Shown here piece by piece: positions 17,539-26,028 of a DNA stretch of 33,787 nt. Origin of the DNA: Spirochaetaceae bacterium (lineage in GTDB: Bacteria; Spirochaetota; Spirochaetia; B11-G9); the NCBI GenBank assembly GCA_030638735.1, contig DAOWEB010000101.1, positions 1 through 33,787 on the forward strand. Direction: 5' to 3'. Positions within the stretch are counted from its first letter, which is position 1. Each line of letters starts with the position of its first letter. The position numbers and the translations under genes were made by a program. Under the pieces are notes generated by a model. That model did no database searches and had not been told where the DNA came from. It saw only the letters and a list, made by a program, of their open reading frames with translations.

Positions 17539-18273
17539 GTGAGTAATTCTGTTAAGAAAGCCTTTGAAATTATCAAATTTATTTCAAATAATCAGGGTAG
17601 TCTTTCTTTAAGCGAACTTGGGCGTCAGTTGAATATGAATAAAACAACAATGTTCCGTTATCTTGAAACCCTTGAGGTATTAAATATTCTGGAAAGAAGG
17701 GGTTCTAACTGGTATCTGGGCATAGAGCTTTTTTCCCTAGGTCATAAAGTAGATGCAAACAGCCGAATTGTGGAAAGGATTCATCCGGAGCTACTGGATA
17801 TAAGTAAAAGACTTAATGAAACAGTAAATCTTGTTGGTATGTATGATAATTCTGCTTTGTATCTGGATAAGGTAGAAAGCAGCAGAGCAATACAGATGAG
17901 GTCACAATTAGGTGACCATCTTCCTCTGCATTGTACATCCCTTGGTAAGGCTATTCTTTCCTGTTTACCCCTGGATGAAGTAGATACTATCCTTAATATT
18001 ATCGAACTTAAACCTTATACTTCCCATACTGTAACCAGTATAGATGAACTTAAAAAGCAAATAGATTTTGTAAAAGCAAATGGCTACAGTCTTGAAAAAG
18101 AGGAACTTGAACCGGGGCTGTCATGTATTGCTGTTCCTTTGCACATTAGACCTATAAATTTTTATGGGGGGCTTAGTTTCTCCGGCTCTCCTGACAGATT
18201 TACAGAAGAGAAAGTCAAAGAGTTATCCGGGGAACTTAAAACTCTGGCAAGCAATATTCTAACTATGTTTTAA
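17539..18273 (+). CDS. IclR-family transcriptional regulator
   Basis: N-terminal wHTH (SLSLSELGRQLNMNKTTMFRYLETLEVLNILER) and IclR effector domain (LHCTSLGKAILSCLP, PGLSCIAVPL). GTG start at 17539 preferred for its GGAG box at 17529-17532; the ORF track starts at 17473. Confidence 0.9.
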   Translation: MSNSVKKAFEIIKFISNNQGSLSLSELGRQLNMNKTTMFRYLETLEVLNILERRGSNWYLGIELFSLGHKVDANSRIVERIHPELLDISKRLNETVNLVGMYDNSALYLDKVESSRAIQMRSQLGDHLPLHCTSLGKAILSCLPLDEVDTILNIIELKPYTSHTVTSIDELKKQIDFVKANGYSLEKEELEPGLSCIAVPLHIRPINFYGGLSFSGSPDRFTEEKVKELSGELKTLASNILTMF

Positions 18274-18333
18274 TCTTTTATTGTTTCTATCCTCTTAATC
18301 CAATTATGAACTAATCTTAAAATCTTAATCTTC

Positions 18334-18361
18334 TTTACAATTAGTGAATCTATGTTATAAT
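18334..18361 (+). promoter_or_regulatory. Sigma70-like promoter of the oxidoreductase operon
   Basis: TTTACA (18334-18339), 16-nt spacer, TATAAT (18356-18361). Confidence 0.65.
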
Positions 18362-18398
18362 GTTCCAAATAAACAAACAGTGTTACAGATAATGAAAC
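18362..18398 (+). promoter_or_regulatory. Tandem operator-like sites immediately downstream of the oxidoreductase -10 box
   Basis: GTTCCAAATAAACAAAC (18362-18378) and GTTACAGATAATGAAAC (18382-18398), same 20-bp offset as at 17483/17503. Confidence 0.6.
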
Positions 18399-18426
18399 AA
18401 ACTGCTTTATATAAAGGGGAATAGCT

Positions 18427-18966
18427 ATGATCAGAGTCAGATGGCTGGGAAGAGGTGGTCAGGGTAGTTTTACTGCATCACGATTACTTGGAAAGGCTGC
18501 TTCTATTTATGAGGGGAAATATGCATTGGCATTCCCTTCCTTTGGTCCTGAGAGGAGAGGAGCCCCTGTTCTTGCTTTTACCAGAATTGATGATAAAAAA
18601 ATAACTGACAGAAGTGAAATCCCTGAATATGAATATCTGGTTGTTATGGATGATACCCTTATTAATGAGAATTCAATACAAGGGTTGATATATGGTGGAT
18701 CTATTGTATTAAACAGTTCCTCCTCCAGCTTAAATCCTGTTCTGAAAGGTTTAAATGTTATTAAAATTGATGCTACCTCTATTGCTCTGAATATACTGGG
18801 TCAACCAATCACAAATACAGCTATGCTGGGTGCACTTATTGCAGCTTCCGGTATGGTTAGTCTTGAGTCGGTATTAAACAGCATTGATAATGAGATGAAA
18901 CCTGTTGTTGCAGAAAAGAATAAACAAATAGTTCAGAAAGCTTATTCAATGATAAGGGGACGCTGA
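18427..18966 (+). CDS. 2-oxoacid (probably pyruvate):ferredoxin oxidoreductase, gamma subunit
   Basis: IRVRWLGRGGQGSFTASRLLGKAA and ALAFPSFGPERRGAPVLAFTRI are characteristic of POR gamma. Confidence 0.92.
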   Translation: MIRVRWLGRGGQGSFTASRLLGKAASIYEGKYALAFPSFGPERRGAPVLAFTRIDDKKITDRSEIPEYEYLVVMDDTLINENSIQGLIYGGSIVLNSSSSSLNPVLKGLNVIKIDATSIALNILGQPITNTAMLGALIAASGMVSLESVLNSIDNEMKPVVAEKNKQIVQKAYSMIRGR

Positions 18967-19274
18967 TGTTAAAACCTGAATTACAGAATTATAAAACACC
19001 AAAGCATATCAAAGATTACCCTATCGGCCCTTCATACGATGCTGGGCATCTTGTTAGTATTAATGCAGGATGGAGAACCTTTAAACCTGTTGGAACTTTA
19101 GACGCATGTACAGGTTGTTTTCAGTGTTATCTTCTGTGTCCTGATGGAGCAATCTCTAAAACCAGTGATAACAAAATTCAATTTGATTATGATTTTTGCA
19201 AGGGTTGCGGAGTCTGTGCCCATGAATGCAGATTCGAAGCAATTGAGATGATAAAAGAGGAGTCCACAAATTGA
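18966..19274 (+). CDS. 2-oxoacid:ferredoxin oxidoreductase, delta subunit (2x[4Fe-4S] ferredoxin)
   Basis: CTGCFQCYLLCPDGAI and CKGCGVCAHECRFEAI. Confidence 0.92.
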   Translation: MLKPELQNYKTPKHIKDYPIGPSYDAGHLVSINAGWRTFKPVGTLDACTGCFQCYLLCPDGAISKTSDNKIQFDYDFCKGCGVCAHECRFEAIEMIKEESTN

Positions 19275-20470
19275 GTAAGCAAAGAGTTTTTATTTCCGGT
19301 GATGAGGCTGTTGCAGAAGGTGTTCGGCTTGCAAGGCCTCATGTTATATCAGCCTATCCAATTACACCTCAGACTATTGTCGTAGAACGTTTATCCGAGA
19401 TGGTTGAGGATGGCTCTCTGGATGCAAAGTATATTCATGTTGAGTCTGAGCATTCTGCTATGTCTGCTGCTATGGGTGTTAGTGCTGTCGGTGCCAGGGC
19501 CTTTACTGCCACATCTTCCCAGGGGCTTTTATATATGGCAGAGGGTGTTCATTATGCCAGTGGTGGAAGAATGCCCATTGTTATGATGAATGCCAACAGA
19601 TCTGTTGCTCTTCCCTGGAGTATATATGGTGATCACCGGGATTCAATTTCCATGCTTGACAGCGGATGGATACAGGTCTATGTGGAAGATGCTCAGGAAG
19701 CACTGGATATGATAATCCAGGCATATAAAATTGCAGAAGATCCTTCTGTTCTTACACCTATTATGGTAAATCTTGATGGTTTTGTTCTTACCCATACTTA
19801 TGAAATTGTAGATATTCCCCTGCAGTCTGAAGTTGATTCATTTCTACCGGCTTTTAAAACTCCCAATAAAATGAGTCTGGAGCATCCAAAGAGTATGGGT
19901 TTTAGTACAAGCCCTGCAGATAATATGGAGTTCAAGTATCAGCAGCATAAAGCTATGATAGATTCAATGGACATTATTCGTTCAGTTGACAAGGAATTTG
20001 GAGATACTTTTGGCAGATTTTATGATGGTCTTATTGACAGCTATTTATGCGAAGATGCTGAAATTGTGCTTGTTACTGTGGGCAGTGTAACCGGAACTGC
20101 CAGAATTGCAGTGGATAATCTAAGAGCAAAAGGGATAAAGGCTGGTGTATTAAAACTTAGATTCCTTCGTCCCTTTCCTGATTCAGAGCTCAGAGGTATT
20201 CTTGGAAATATAAAAGCCCTTGGTGTTCTGGATAAGGATATATCTTTTGGTTATGAGGGCACTGTATTTACAAATGTTAATTCTGCTCTTGTACATATGG
20301 AAAAGCGTCCTCTTGCGGTTAACTTTGTCGGAGGACTGGGTGGCAGAGATATTTCTGTAGGTGATATTGAAGAAATATATAATGATCTGACTAATATTGC
20401 AGATACTGGAAAAGTTGAAGATTCTACCCGGATTCGTTATATAAATATGGGAGTGGAAATTGATGATTGA
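19271..20470 (+). CDS. 2-oxoacid:ferredoxin oxidoreductase, alpha subunit
   Basis: GDEAVAEGVRLARPHVISAYPITPQTIVVERLSE, VESEHSAMSAAMGVSAVGARAFTATSSQGLLYM. Confidence 0.93.
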   Translation: MSKQRVFISGDEAVAEGVRLARPHVISAYPITPQTIVVERLSEMVEDGSLDAKYIHVESEHSAMSAAMGVSAVGARAFTATSSQGLLYMAEGVHYASGGRMPIVMMNANRSVALPWSIYGDHRDSISMLDSGWIQVYVEDAQEALDMIIQAYKIAEDPSVLTPIMVNLDGFVLTHTYEIVDIPLQSEVDSFLPAFKTPNKMSLEHPKSMGFSTSPADNMEFKYQQHKAMIDSMDIIRSVDKEFGDTFGRFYDGLIDSYLCEDAEIVLVTVGSVTGTARIAVDNLRAKGIKAGVLKLRFLRPFPDSELRGILGNIKALGVLDKDISFGYEGTVFTNVNSALVHMEKRPLAVNFVGGLGGRDISVGDIEEIYNDLTNIADTGKVEDSTRIRYINMGVEIDD

Positions 20471-21362
20471 TACAAAGAAAATTACTGCAAAAAATATGAC
20501 AGACAAGGAATTTTTCTTTGGACATAAAGCCTGTGCAGGTTGCGGAGGCAGTCTGGCTGTAAGACTTGCGCTTAAAGTATTAGGAGAAAAAACTTTTTGT
20601 GCACTCCCGGCAGGTTGTATGTCTGCTGTTGGATTTATCTATCCTCAAATGGCCTTTTTAAATAATGCAATTATTTCTACCTTTCCAGGAACAGGTTCCA
20701 TGCTGAGTGGTATGCGTGCAGGCCTTGATGCTTTGGGTTATACAGATACTCATGTTGTAGGTTTTGCCGGGGACGGGGGTACAGCCGATATTGGACTTCA
20801 GGCTCTTTCCGGAGCAATAGACAGAGGAGATAAAATTATTTATATCTGCTACGATAATGAGGCATATATGAATACAGGAGTGCAGAAGAGCAGCCTTACA
20901 CCTTATGGAACAAAGACAACAACTTCTCCTGCAGGTGATAATTTACCAGGTTCAGTGACTCATAAAAAAAACCTTTTTGAAATAGTAGCTGCTCATGATA
21001 TTGCCTATGCTGCGACTGCCAGTGTTGGATATCCTCAGGACTATATGAATAAGCTGTCAAAGGCTGCTCAGGTGGATGGAACCTCATATATTCACATTTA
21101 TGCAACCTGTCCAACAGGATGGGGTACTTCAACAGAAACTTCTGTATCCCTGGCAAAAGAAGCTGTAGATTGCGGTATGTGGTATCTTGCAGAGTATGAG
21201 AACAGCGAGTTTAAATTAAACAGGAAGCCCAAAAAACTGGAAAAATTAAAAGATCATCTTTTAAAACAGGGTAGATTTAAACACCTTACAGATGCGGATA
21301 TAAAAGTTATAGAATCGGAGCGGGATCGTAAGTGGGCGCGGATGATTAAGATGTGGGGATAA
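20463..21362 (+). CDS. 2-oxoacid:ferredoxin oxidoreductase, beta subunit (TPP-binding)
   Basis: HKACAGCGGSLAVRLALK, GFAGDGGTADIGLQALSGAIDRGDKIIYICYDNEAYMNTGVQKSSLTPYGTKTTTSP. ATG at 20463 preferred over the TTG at 20460. Confidence 0.94.
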   Translation: MIDTKKITAKNMTDKEFFFGHKACAGCGGSLAVRLALKVLGEKTFCALPAGCMSAVGFIYPQMAFLNNAIISTFPGTGSMLSGMRAGLDALGYTDTHVVGFAGDGGTADIGLQALSGAIDRGDKIIYICYDNEAYMNTGVQKSSLTPYGTKTTTSPAGDNLPGSVTHKKNLFEIVAAHDIAYAATASVGYPQDYMNKLSKAAQVDGTSYIHIYATCPTGWGTSTETSVSLAKEAVDCGMWYLAEYENSEFKLNRKPKKLEKLKDHLLKQGRFKHLTDADIKVIESERDRKWARMIKMWG

Positions 21363-22527
21363 TAGAATTGATTGTTTCAAGCTGATTCCAGCTAAGTATA
21401 TTGGCATGTTTTCTTTTCCCTGACTTTTTACCGGAGTAAATAAGAAAGCATTTTTCAGGACTTATATTGCTTAAAGATTGATACTTGATTAAGCCCTTAA
21501 AAAAATCATTGCTTATTGTTTCTCCCGATTTTATTTCAATTGGAATAACCTCCGGAGGTTTATCAATAATTAAATCTACTTCATTACCGATTTTATCTCT
21601 ATAAAAGTAAGCATCAGGGTTGTTTCCTGAATGTAAAGCTGATTTATGATATTCAGAAATAATAAAATTTTCAAACAAATTTCCCCGCAGATTGAAGGAA
21701 TACAGAGCATCCCTATTTCTGACTCGTAATAATGAAGCTGCTAATCCTGTGTCATAAAAGTAGAGCTTGGATTGTTTGATAATCCTTTTATTGAAATTAT
21801 TATAATGTGGATTGAGAAGAAAAATAATATAGCTTGCTTCCAGTACAGAGATCCATGACTTGACGGTTTTATGATCAATCCCCAGATCGTTTGCAATGGA
21901 TGAGTAATTCAGTATCTGTCCGACACGTCCTGCACAAAGCTGAAGAAATCGTCTGAAAATATTCAGGTTGCCAATATTTTTTAAGCTTCTTACGTCTCTT
22001 TCTATATATGTCTGTATATAACCTGGATAGTAGTCACCAGGTTCAATATCTCTATCATATATAGCCGGGTACATGCCGGTGAAAAGAAAATCATAAACAT
22101 CACTTTTCCAGTATTTTGTATCTTTTAGTTCTGACAGTGAAAATGGGAAGAGGTTTACTATTCCTACTCTTCCAGCCAGGGTTTGAGATATTTTTTCCAT
22201 AAGAAGAAAGTTCTGACTTCCAGATAAAATAATTTTTCCCATTTTATCGGATTCATCTACAATAGTCTGGAGATATGAAAAAAGATCGGGAACATTTTGT
22301 GCTTCGTCGATTATAATACCTGACTTTGCATAATTATTTAGAAAACCGCGGATATCCTCCTCTACTTCCATTCGTTCATCCGGGTTTTCCAGGTTAAAAT
22401 AGTTATATTCAGGAAATAATGTTTTGGCCAGTGTTGTTTTACCAGATTGTCTTGGACCCGTTATGGATATAATTGGGAATTTATTTTTTATTTTATTAAT
22501 ATATACACTTAAATGACGTTGTATCAT
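21346..22527 (-). CDS. AAA ATPase with DUF4143 C-terminal domain
   Basis: Walker A GPRQSGKTTLAKTLF, IIIDEAQNVPDLFSYLQ, GSQNFLLMEKISQTLAGRVGIVNLFPFS, and DUF4143 tail YFYRDKIGNEVDLIID. Confidence 0.93.
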   Translation of the reverse strand: MIQRHLSVYINKIKNKFPIISITGPRQSGKTTLAKTLFPEYNYFNLENPDERMEVEEDIRGFLNNYAKSGIIIDEAQNVPDLFSYLQTIVDESDKMGKIILSGSQNFLLMEKISQTLAGRVGIVNLFPFSLSELKDTKYWKSDVYDFLFTGMYPAIYDRDIEPGDYYPGYIQTYIERDVRSLKNIGNLNIFRRFLQLCAGRVGQILNYSSIANDLGIDHKTVKSWISVLEASYIIFLLNPHYNNFNKRIIKQSKLYFYDTGLAASLLRVRNRDALYSFNLRGNLFENFIISEYHKSALHSGNNPDAYFYRDKIGNEVDLIIDKPPEVIPIEIKSGETISNDFFKGLIKYQSLSNISPEKCFLIYSGKKSGKRKHANILSWNQLETINSIIPTS

Positions 22528-22532
22528 AAGGT

Positions 22533-22561
22533 ATTTTAAATATGTATATATAATATGTCAA
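22533..22561 (-). promoter_or_regulatory. Near-consensus sigma70 promoter for the DUF4143 ATPase gene
   Basis: Minus strand TTGACA (22561-22556), 17-nt spacer, TAAAAT (22538-22533). Confidence 0.65.
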
Positions 22562-22593
22562 GCCAAATAGGGAATTGTATTCCCTATTTGGCT
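22561..22593. repeat. Perfect 15-bp inverted repeat, 3-nt loop
   Basis: AGCCAAATAGGGAAT-TGT-ATTCCCTATTTGGCT. Confidence 0.8.
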
Positions 22594-22603
22594 ATTTATT
22601 TCA

Positions 22604-22678
22604 CATCTTACAGATGAAGATATAAAAGTTATTGAATCGGACAGGGATCTTAAGTGGGAGAGGATGATCAGGAAGTGG
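22604..22678 (+). pseudogene. Duplicated, diverged 3'-terminal fragment of a porB-like gene
   Basis: HLTDEDIKVIESDRDLKWERMIRKW versus the porB end HLTDADIKVIESERDRKWARMIKMW (21282-21356): 19/25 aa and 63/75 nt identical by hand count. Confidence 0.8.
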
Positions 22679-22729
22679 ACAAAAATTAAGTATAAAAATT
22701 TATTAGATGATGCAGCCTATTCAGGTTTC

Positions 22730-23209
22730 TTACATGCGATAGTGCGGATGCCTATGGATATCATAAATTTTCGGATGAACAAGCTTGTCAAAATCCTTGA
22801 AATGCATTTTTATCAACTCCATGTGAGATCCTGCATTAAAGGCAATATCTTCATCCATTTCCAGAGTGTTGTCGGCATAAACAGGAATTTTATAAAGATT
22901 TCCAAATGGAGACATTGCACCTATAGTACAATCAGGAAAAGTCTCCGCCATATCAGCTTCTATGGCAAGCCTTATTTTCTTTGCCCCTGAAATTTGCTTA
23001 AGACGCCTGAAATCAACTTTCATATATGCAGGTAGAACTGCAAGGGCTGTTTTTCCATCCATTTTGATCATAACACTTTTTGCAAGTTCTTTACCCTTTA
23101 TATGGGCACTTGCTGCAGTTTCCTGAGCAGTGTAAGTTCTTGTGTGCGTAATTTTTTCGTACCAGATATTATTCTGTTCAAGGTAATTCTCGAGTTTTTT
23201 TAATACCAT
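22730..23209 (-). CDS. ybaK: YbaK/EbsC-family aminoacyl-tRNA deacylase
   Basis: TYTAQETAASAHIKGKELAKSVMIKMDGKTALAVLPAYMKVDFRRLKQ, CTIGAMSPFGNLYKIPVYAD. Confidence 0.85.
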   Translation of the reverse strand: MVLKKLENYLEQNNIWYEKITHTRTYTAQETAASAHIKGKELAKSVMIKMDGKTALAVLPAYMKVDFRRLKQISGAKKIRLAIEADMAETFPDCTIGAMSPFGNLYKIPVYADNTLEMDEDIAFNAGSHMELIKMHFKDFDKLVHPKIYDIHRHPHYRM

Positions 23210-23238
23210 AATACCCTCCTGAGAAACTAGTGATATTA

Positions 23239-23634
23239 TCAGAATATTTTAAGACTTCTGTTATCAGTCTGTCTTATTTTCCTGACTGTCTTTTCCCCAT
23301 GTTTGCTCATATGGATGTATTTATGATAGGTAGTATTCGCAATTTGATTGATAAAATGGGGAAGATTCGAATGTTCCCATATTCCCATGAATTCTTTCGA
23401 GTCCCTAAGTCTTTGACTTAATGCATATTTAACTTTTGAATTAGGCTTTAATGTAACATCCTCATTTGAAAATGATAAGTCATGCTGAAATGCCTGATCA
23501 AGGAATGTAGAAATACTATGGGAAAATGTTATTTCCAGATCTTTTTTATTTTCACTTAAATCAACTTTTTTTCTGATAGAGCCAATACACTTTCGTTCAA
23601 GACTCTCAAAATTTACAAACGAAACCCATTCCAT
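23239..23634 (-). CDS. Hypothetical protein (131 aa)
   Basis: Open frame on the same strand as ybaK; no motif recognised. Confidence 0.5.
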   Translation of the reverse strand: MEWVSFVNFESLERKCIGSIRKKVDLSENKKDLEITFSHSISTFLDQAFQHDLSFSNEDVTLKPNSKVKYALSQRLRDSKEFMGIWEHSNLPHFINQIANTTYHKYIHMSKHGEKTVRKIRQTDNRSLKIF

Positions 23635-23791
23635 GAGATCCCTCCGTACTATACGAGTAACCCGATATCTTATTCTTATAAAATAACTATTATAAAATGT
23701 GATTGCAAATTAATTGAAGATAATGTTGTAAAATACTATTTCTCAGATATCAGGAGATCTATAATTTTTTTATCTCTATCAAGTAATAAAT

Positions 23792-23974
23792 TTAGTTTCT
23801 GTATGAACTAAGCAGTGTATCTATACTTTTTTGATCAATTACAATTCCTGGTGCTGTCAACAAACCGGCTTCAACCATTAAGACAGCACTAATTTGTTCT
23901 GAAGATATTCCTTTTGATATTGCCATTTCAATTCTATCGGATATAGTGGAAACTGCAGTTCTGCTTATATTCAT
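23792..23974 (-). CDS. Small hypothetical protein (60 aa)
   Basis: ATG at 23974 has an upstream AAGGAG; no recognised family. The ORF track starts at 24001. Confidence 0.5.
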   Translation of the reverse strand: MNISRTAVSTISDRIEMAISKGISSEQISAVLMVEAGLLTAPGIVIDQKSIDTLLSSYRN

Positions 23975-24058
23975 TTTTTTCTCCTTGTTTGCGACCAACA
24001 TGAATTTATTATCGGAGTTTTTTCTCTTTACATAATTATATTAAAAATTCTGATAAAG

Positions 24059-24107
24059 TTGACAAATATATAAATAGGGCTTATCTTTTTAGTAGACCAA
24101 CTTGGTC
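24059..24107 (+). promoter_or_regulatory. Toxin-antitoxin promoter and operator palindrome
   Basis: TTGACA (24059-24064), 17-nt spacer, TATCTT (24082-24087), then perfect palindrome GACCAA-C-TTGGTC (24095-24107). Confidence 0.6.
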
Positions 24108-24130
24108 AATGGCAATACAGGAGGACTAAT

Positions 24131-24379
24131 ATGCTGCTTACAAATATATATGAAGCTAAAACTCACCTTTCCTCTCTTATTCAAAAAGCAATAAATGGAG
24201 AAGAGGTTGTTATAGCAAAAGCAGGAAAACCGTTGGTTGAATTAGTTCCTTATACTGCTCCAAAAGAGCAAATAAAGTTTGGTTTATTAAAAGGCCGGAT
24301 TAGTATACCGGATCACTTTGACGATTTTAATGATCAGGTTGCAGATATGTTTTCAGATTATATTCCGGATGAAAAATAA
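24131..24379 (+). CDS. Phd/YefM-family antitoxin
   Basis: NIYEAKTHLSSLIQKAINGEEVVIAKAGKPLVELVPY. Confidence 0.92.
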   Translation: MLLTNIYEAKTHLSSLIQKAINGEEVVIAKAGKPLVELVPYTAPKEQIKFGLLKGRISIPDHFDDFNDQVADMFSDYIPDEK

Positions 24380-24753
24380 TGTCACTAATACTTGATACCT
24401 GTGTATTCTTTTGGATTCTCGGTGATTCTGAGAAACTGAGTCCAGAGGTAAAAAATATTATTCAGAAAAATTCTCCATGCTATTTAAGTTCAATATCTTT
24501 AGCGGAAATTGAAATTAAACGTTCTATTGGTAAACTGGATATTCCTGATAATTACAGGAGTTATATAGATCTTTCAGGATTAAAGGAACTGGAGTATAGT
24601 TTTGAAGATTCTGTTGTTTTAAACAGTCTAACATTTCATCATAAAGATCCTTTTGACAGAATGCTTATTGCTCAGGCACTTTCAAGGAATATAACAATAA
24701 TGACAAGTGATAAAATTTTTGCAAAATACCCTCTAAAAACTATAATAATATAG
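24379..24753 (+). CDS. vapC: PIN-domain (VapC-like) toxin
   Basis: MSLILDTCVFFWIL, SSISLAEIEIKRSIGKL, HHKDPFDRMLIAQALSRNITIMTSDKIF. Confidence 0.93.
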   Translation: MSLILDTCVFFWILGDSEKLSPEVKNIIQKNSPCYLSSISLAEIEIKRSIGKLDIPDNYRSYIDLSGLKELEYSFEDSVVLNSLTFHHKDPFDRMLIAQALSRNITIMTSDKIFAKYPLKTIII

Positions 24754-24809
24754 TGAGGTTTACTTTCTCTTTACATAATCTATAATAGAGTTAAGGAATA
24801 TATATATAT

Positions 24810-26027
24810 ATGAAAACAAGAACATTTATTTCAACCGGGCATTTGATAGATTCAGGCATTATGTCCGAAATATTTAATACCATTATGAATGAGGGTGCTG
24901 ATTATGAAGTTACTTCTTTTAATATTGGTAAGAGGAAAAGTGAAAAATCCAGGCTTGAGTTGATACTTAAGTGTGAGGATTTGGAAAAACTTGAAATTCT
25001 CTCCAGCCAGTTGACCTCTCTTGGTGCATACGAGAAGGGTGCAATAGAATCAGTTTTTAAACCGGCAGAAAAAGACAGTAATGTGCCTGAGGATTTTTAC
25101 TCTACATCAAACCACCGTACAGAGATTTTTTTAAATGGGAAGTGGGCAAATGTAAGTTTCCAGAGAATGGATGCAGTTATAGTTCTTAAAGAGTCTGGAC
25201 CTGGTTGTGTTAAATTAAGAGATGTAAGGAAGGGGGATCGTATACTTTGCGGTTCTGAATCTGTTCGTGTTTTTCCACCGGTTTCTGACATAAGAGACTC
25301 CGGATTTGGTTTTATGTCAAATGATGTTTCCTCAGAAAGAAGTGATAACATTGCAGTTATAAAAATAGCAGATGAGCTTAAATTGTTAAAAAAAGAGGGT
25401 AAAAAAGCTATTGTTGTAGCAGGTCCTGTTGTTATACATACCGGTGGCGGCAGTGCTCTTGCCGGTTTAGTCAGAGATGGCTGGATTCACGGTCTTTTAG
25501 GTGGAAATGCTATTGCTGTTCACGATATTGAATCCTGCTTCTATGGTACCTCTTTAGGTGTGGATCTGGAGACAGGAAAACAGGCTGTTGGCGGGCATTA
25601 TCATCATATGCGGGCAATAAACAGAGTAAATCATTATGGTTCCATTAAAAATACTGTAGAAGCGGGCGCACTAAAATGTGGACTTATGTATGAAATTGTA
25701 AAGGCAGATATACCCTATAGTCTGGCAGGTTCCATAAGAGATGATGGTCCATTACCTGAAACAGAAATGGATATGATAAAAGCCCAGGCAGCATATTCAG
25801 AAATAATAAAAGCTACAGACATGATTATAATGCTCTCTACAATGCTTCATTCAATAGGAACAGGTAATATGACTCCCTCCTGGGTAAAAACAGTTTGTGT
25901 GGATATTAATCCATCTGTTGTAACCAAGCTTTCCGACAGGGGTACCAGTCAGGCTGTGGGTATTGTAAGTGATGTTGGATTATTTTTAAGGGCTCTTGCT
26001 ACAAGATTGGGGGTTGATCACCAGTAA
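24810..26027 (+). CDS. TIGR00300 / LOR-SDH domain protein (ArgZ/ornithine cyclodeaminase-like)
   Basis: Whole-length resemblance to TIGR00300: VVAGPVVIHTGGGSALAGLVRDGWIHGLLGGNAIAVHDIE, VDINPSVVTKLSDRGTSQAVGIVSDVGLFL. Confidence 0.82.
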   Translation: MKTRTFISTGHLIDSGIMSEIFNTIMNEGADYEVTSFNIGKRKSEKSRLELILKCEDLEKLEILSSQLTSLGAYEKGAIESVFKPAEKDSNVPEDFYSTSNHRTEIFLNGKWANVSFQRMDAVIVLKESGPGCVKLRDVRKGDRILCGSESVRVFPPVSDIRDSGFGFMSNDVSSERSDNIAVIKIADELKLLKKEGKKAIVVAGPVVIHTGGGSALAGLVRDGWIHGLLGGNAIAVHDIESCFYGTSLGVDLETGKQAVGGHYHHMRAINRVNHYGSIKNTVEAGALKCGLMYEIVKADIPYSLAGSIRDDGPLPETEMDMIKAQAAYSEIIKATDMIIMLSTMLHSIGTGNMTPSWVKTVCVDINPSVVTKLSDRGTSQAVGIVSDVGLFLRALATRLGVDHQ

Positions 26028-26028
26028 A

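Noticed and set aside
22664-22990. 108-aa plus-strand ORF starting MIRKWTKIKYKN
   Set aside because: Begins in the porB-tail remnant and reads antisense through ybaK; probably an accidental open frame.
21346-23209. DUF4143 ATPase plus neighbours as a defence island
   Set aside because: No restriction, nuclease, retron, CBASS or Abi partner nearby; ybaK and small hypotheticals do not make a defence module. A solitary DUF4143 gene is common.
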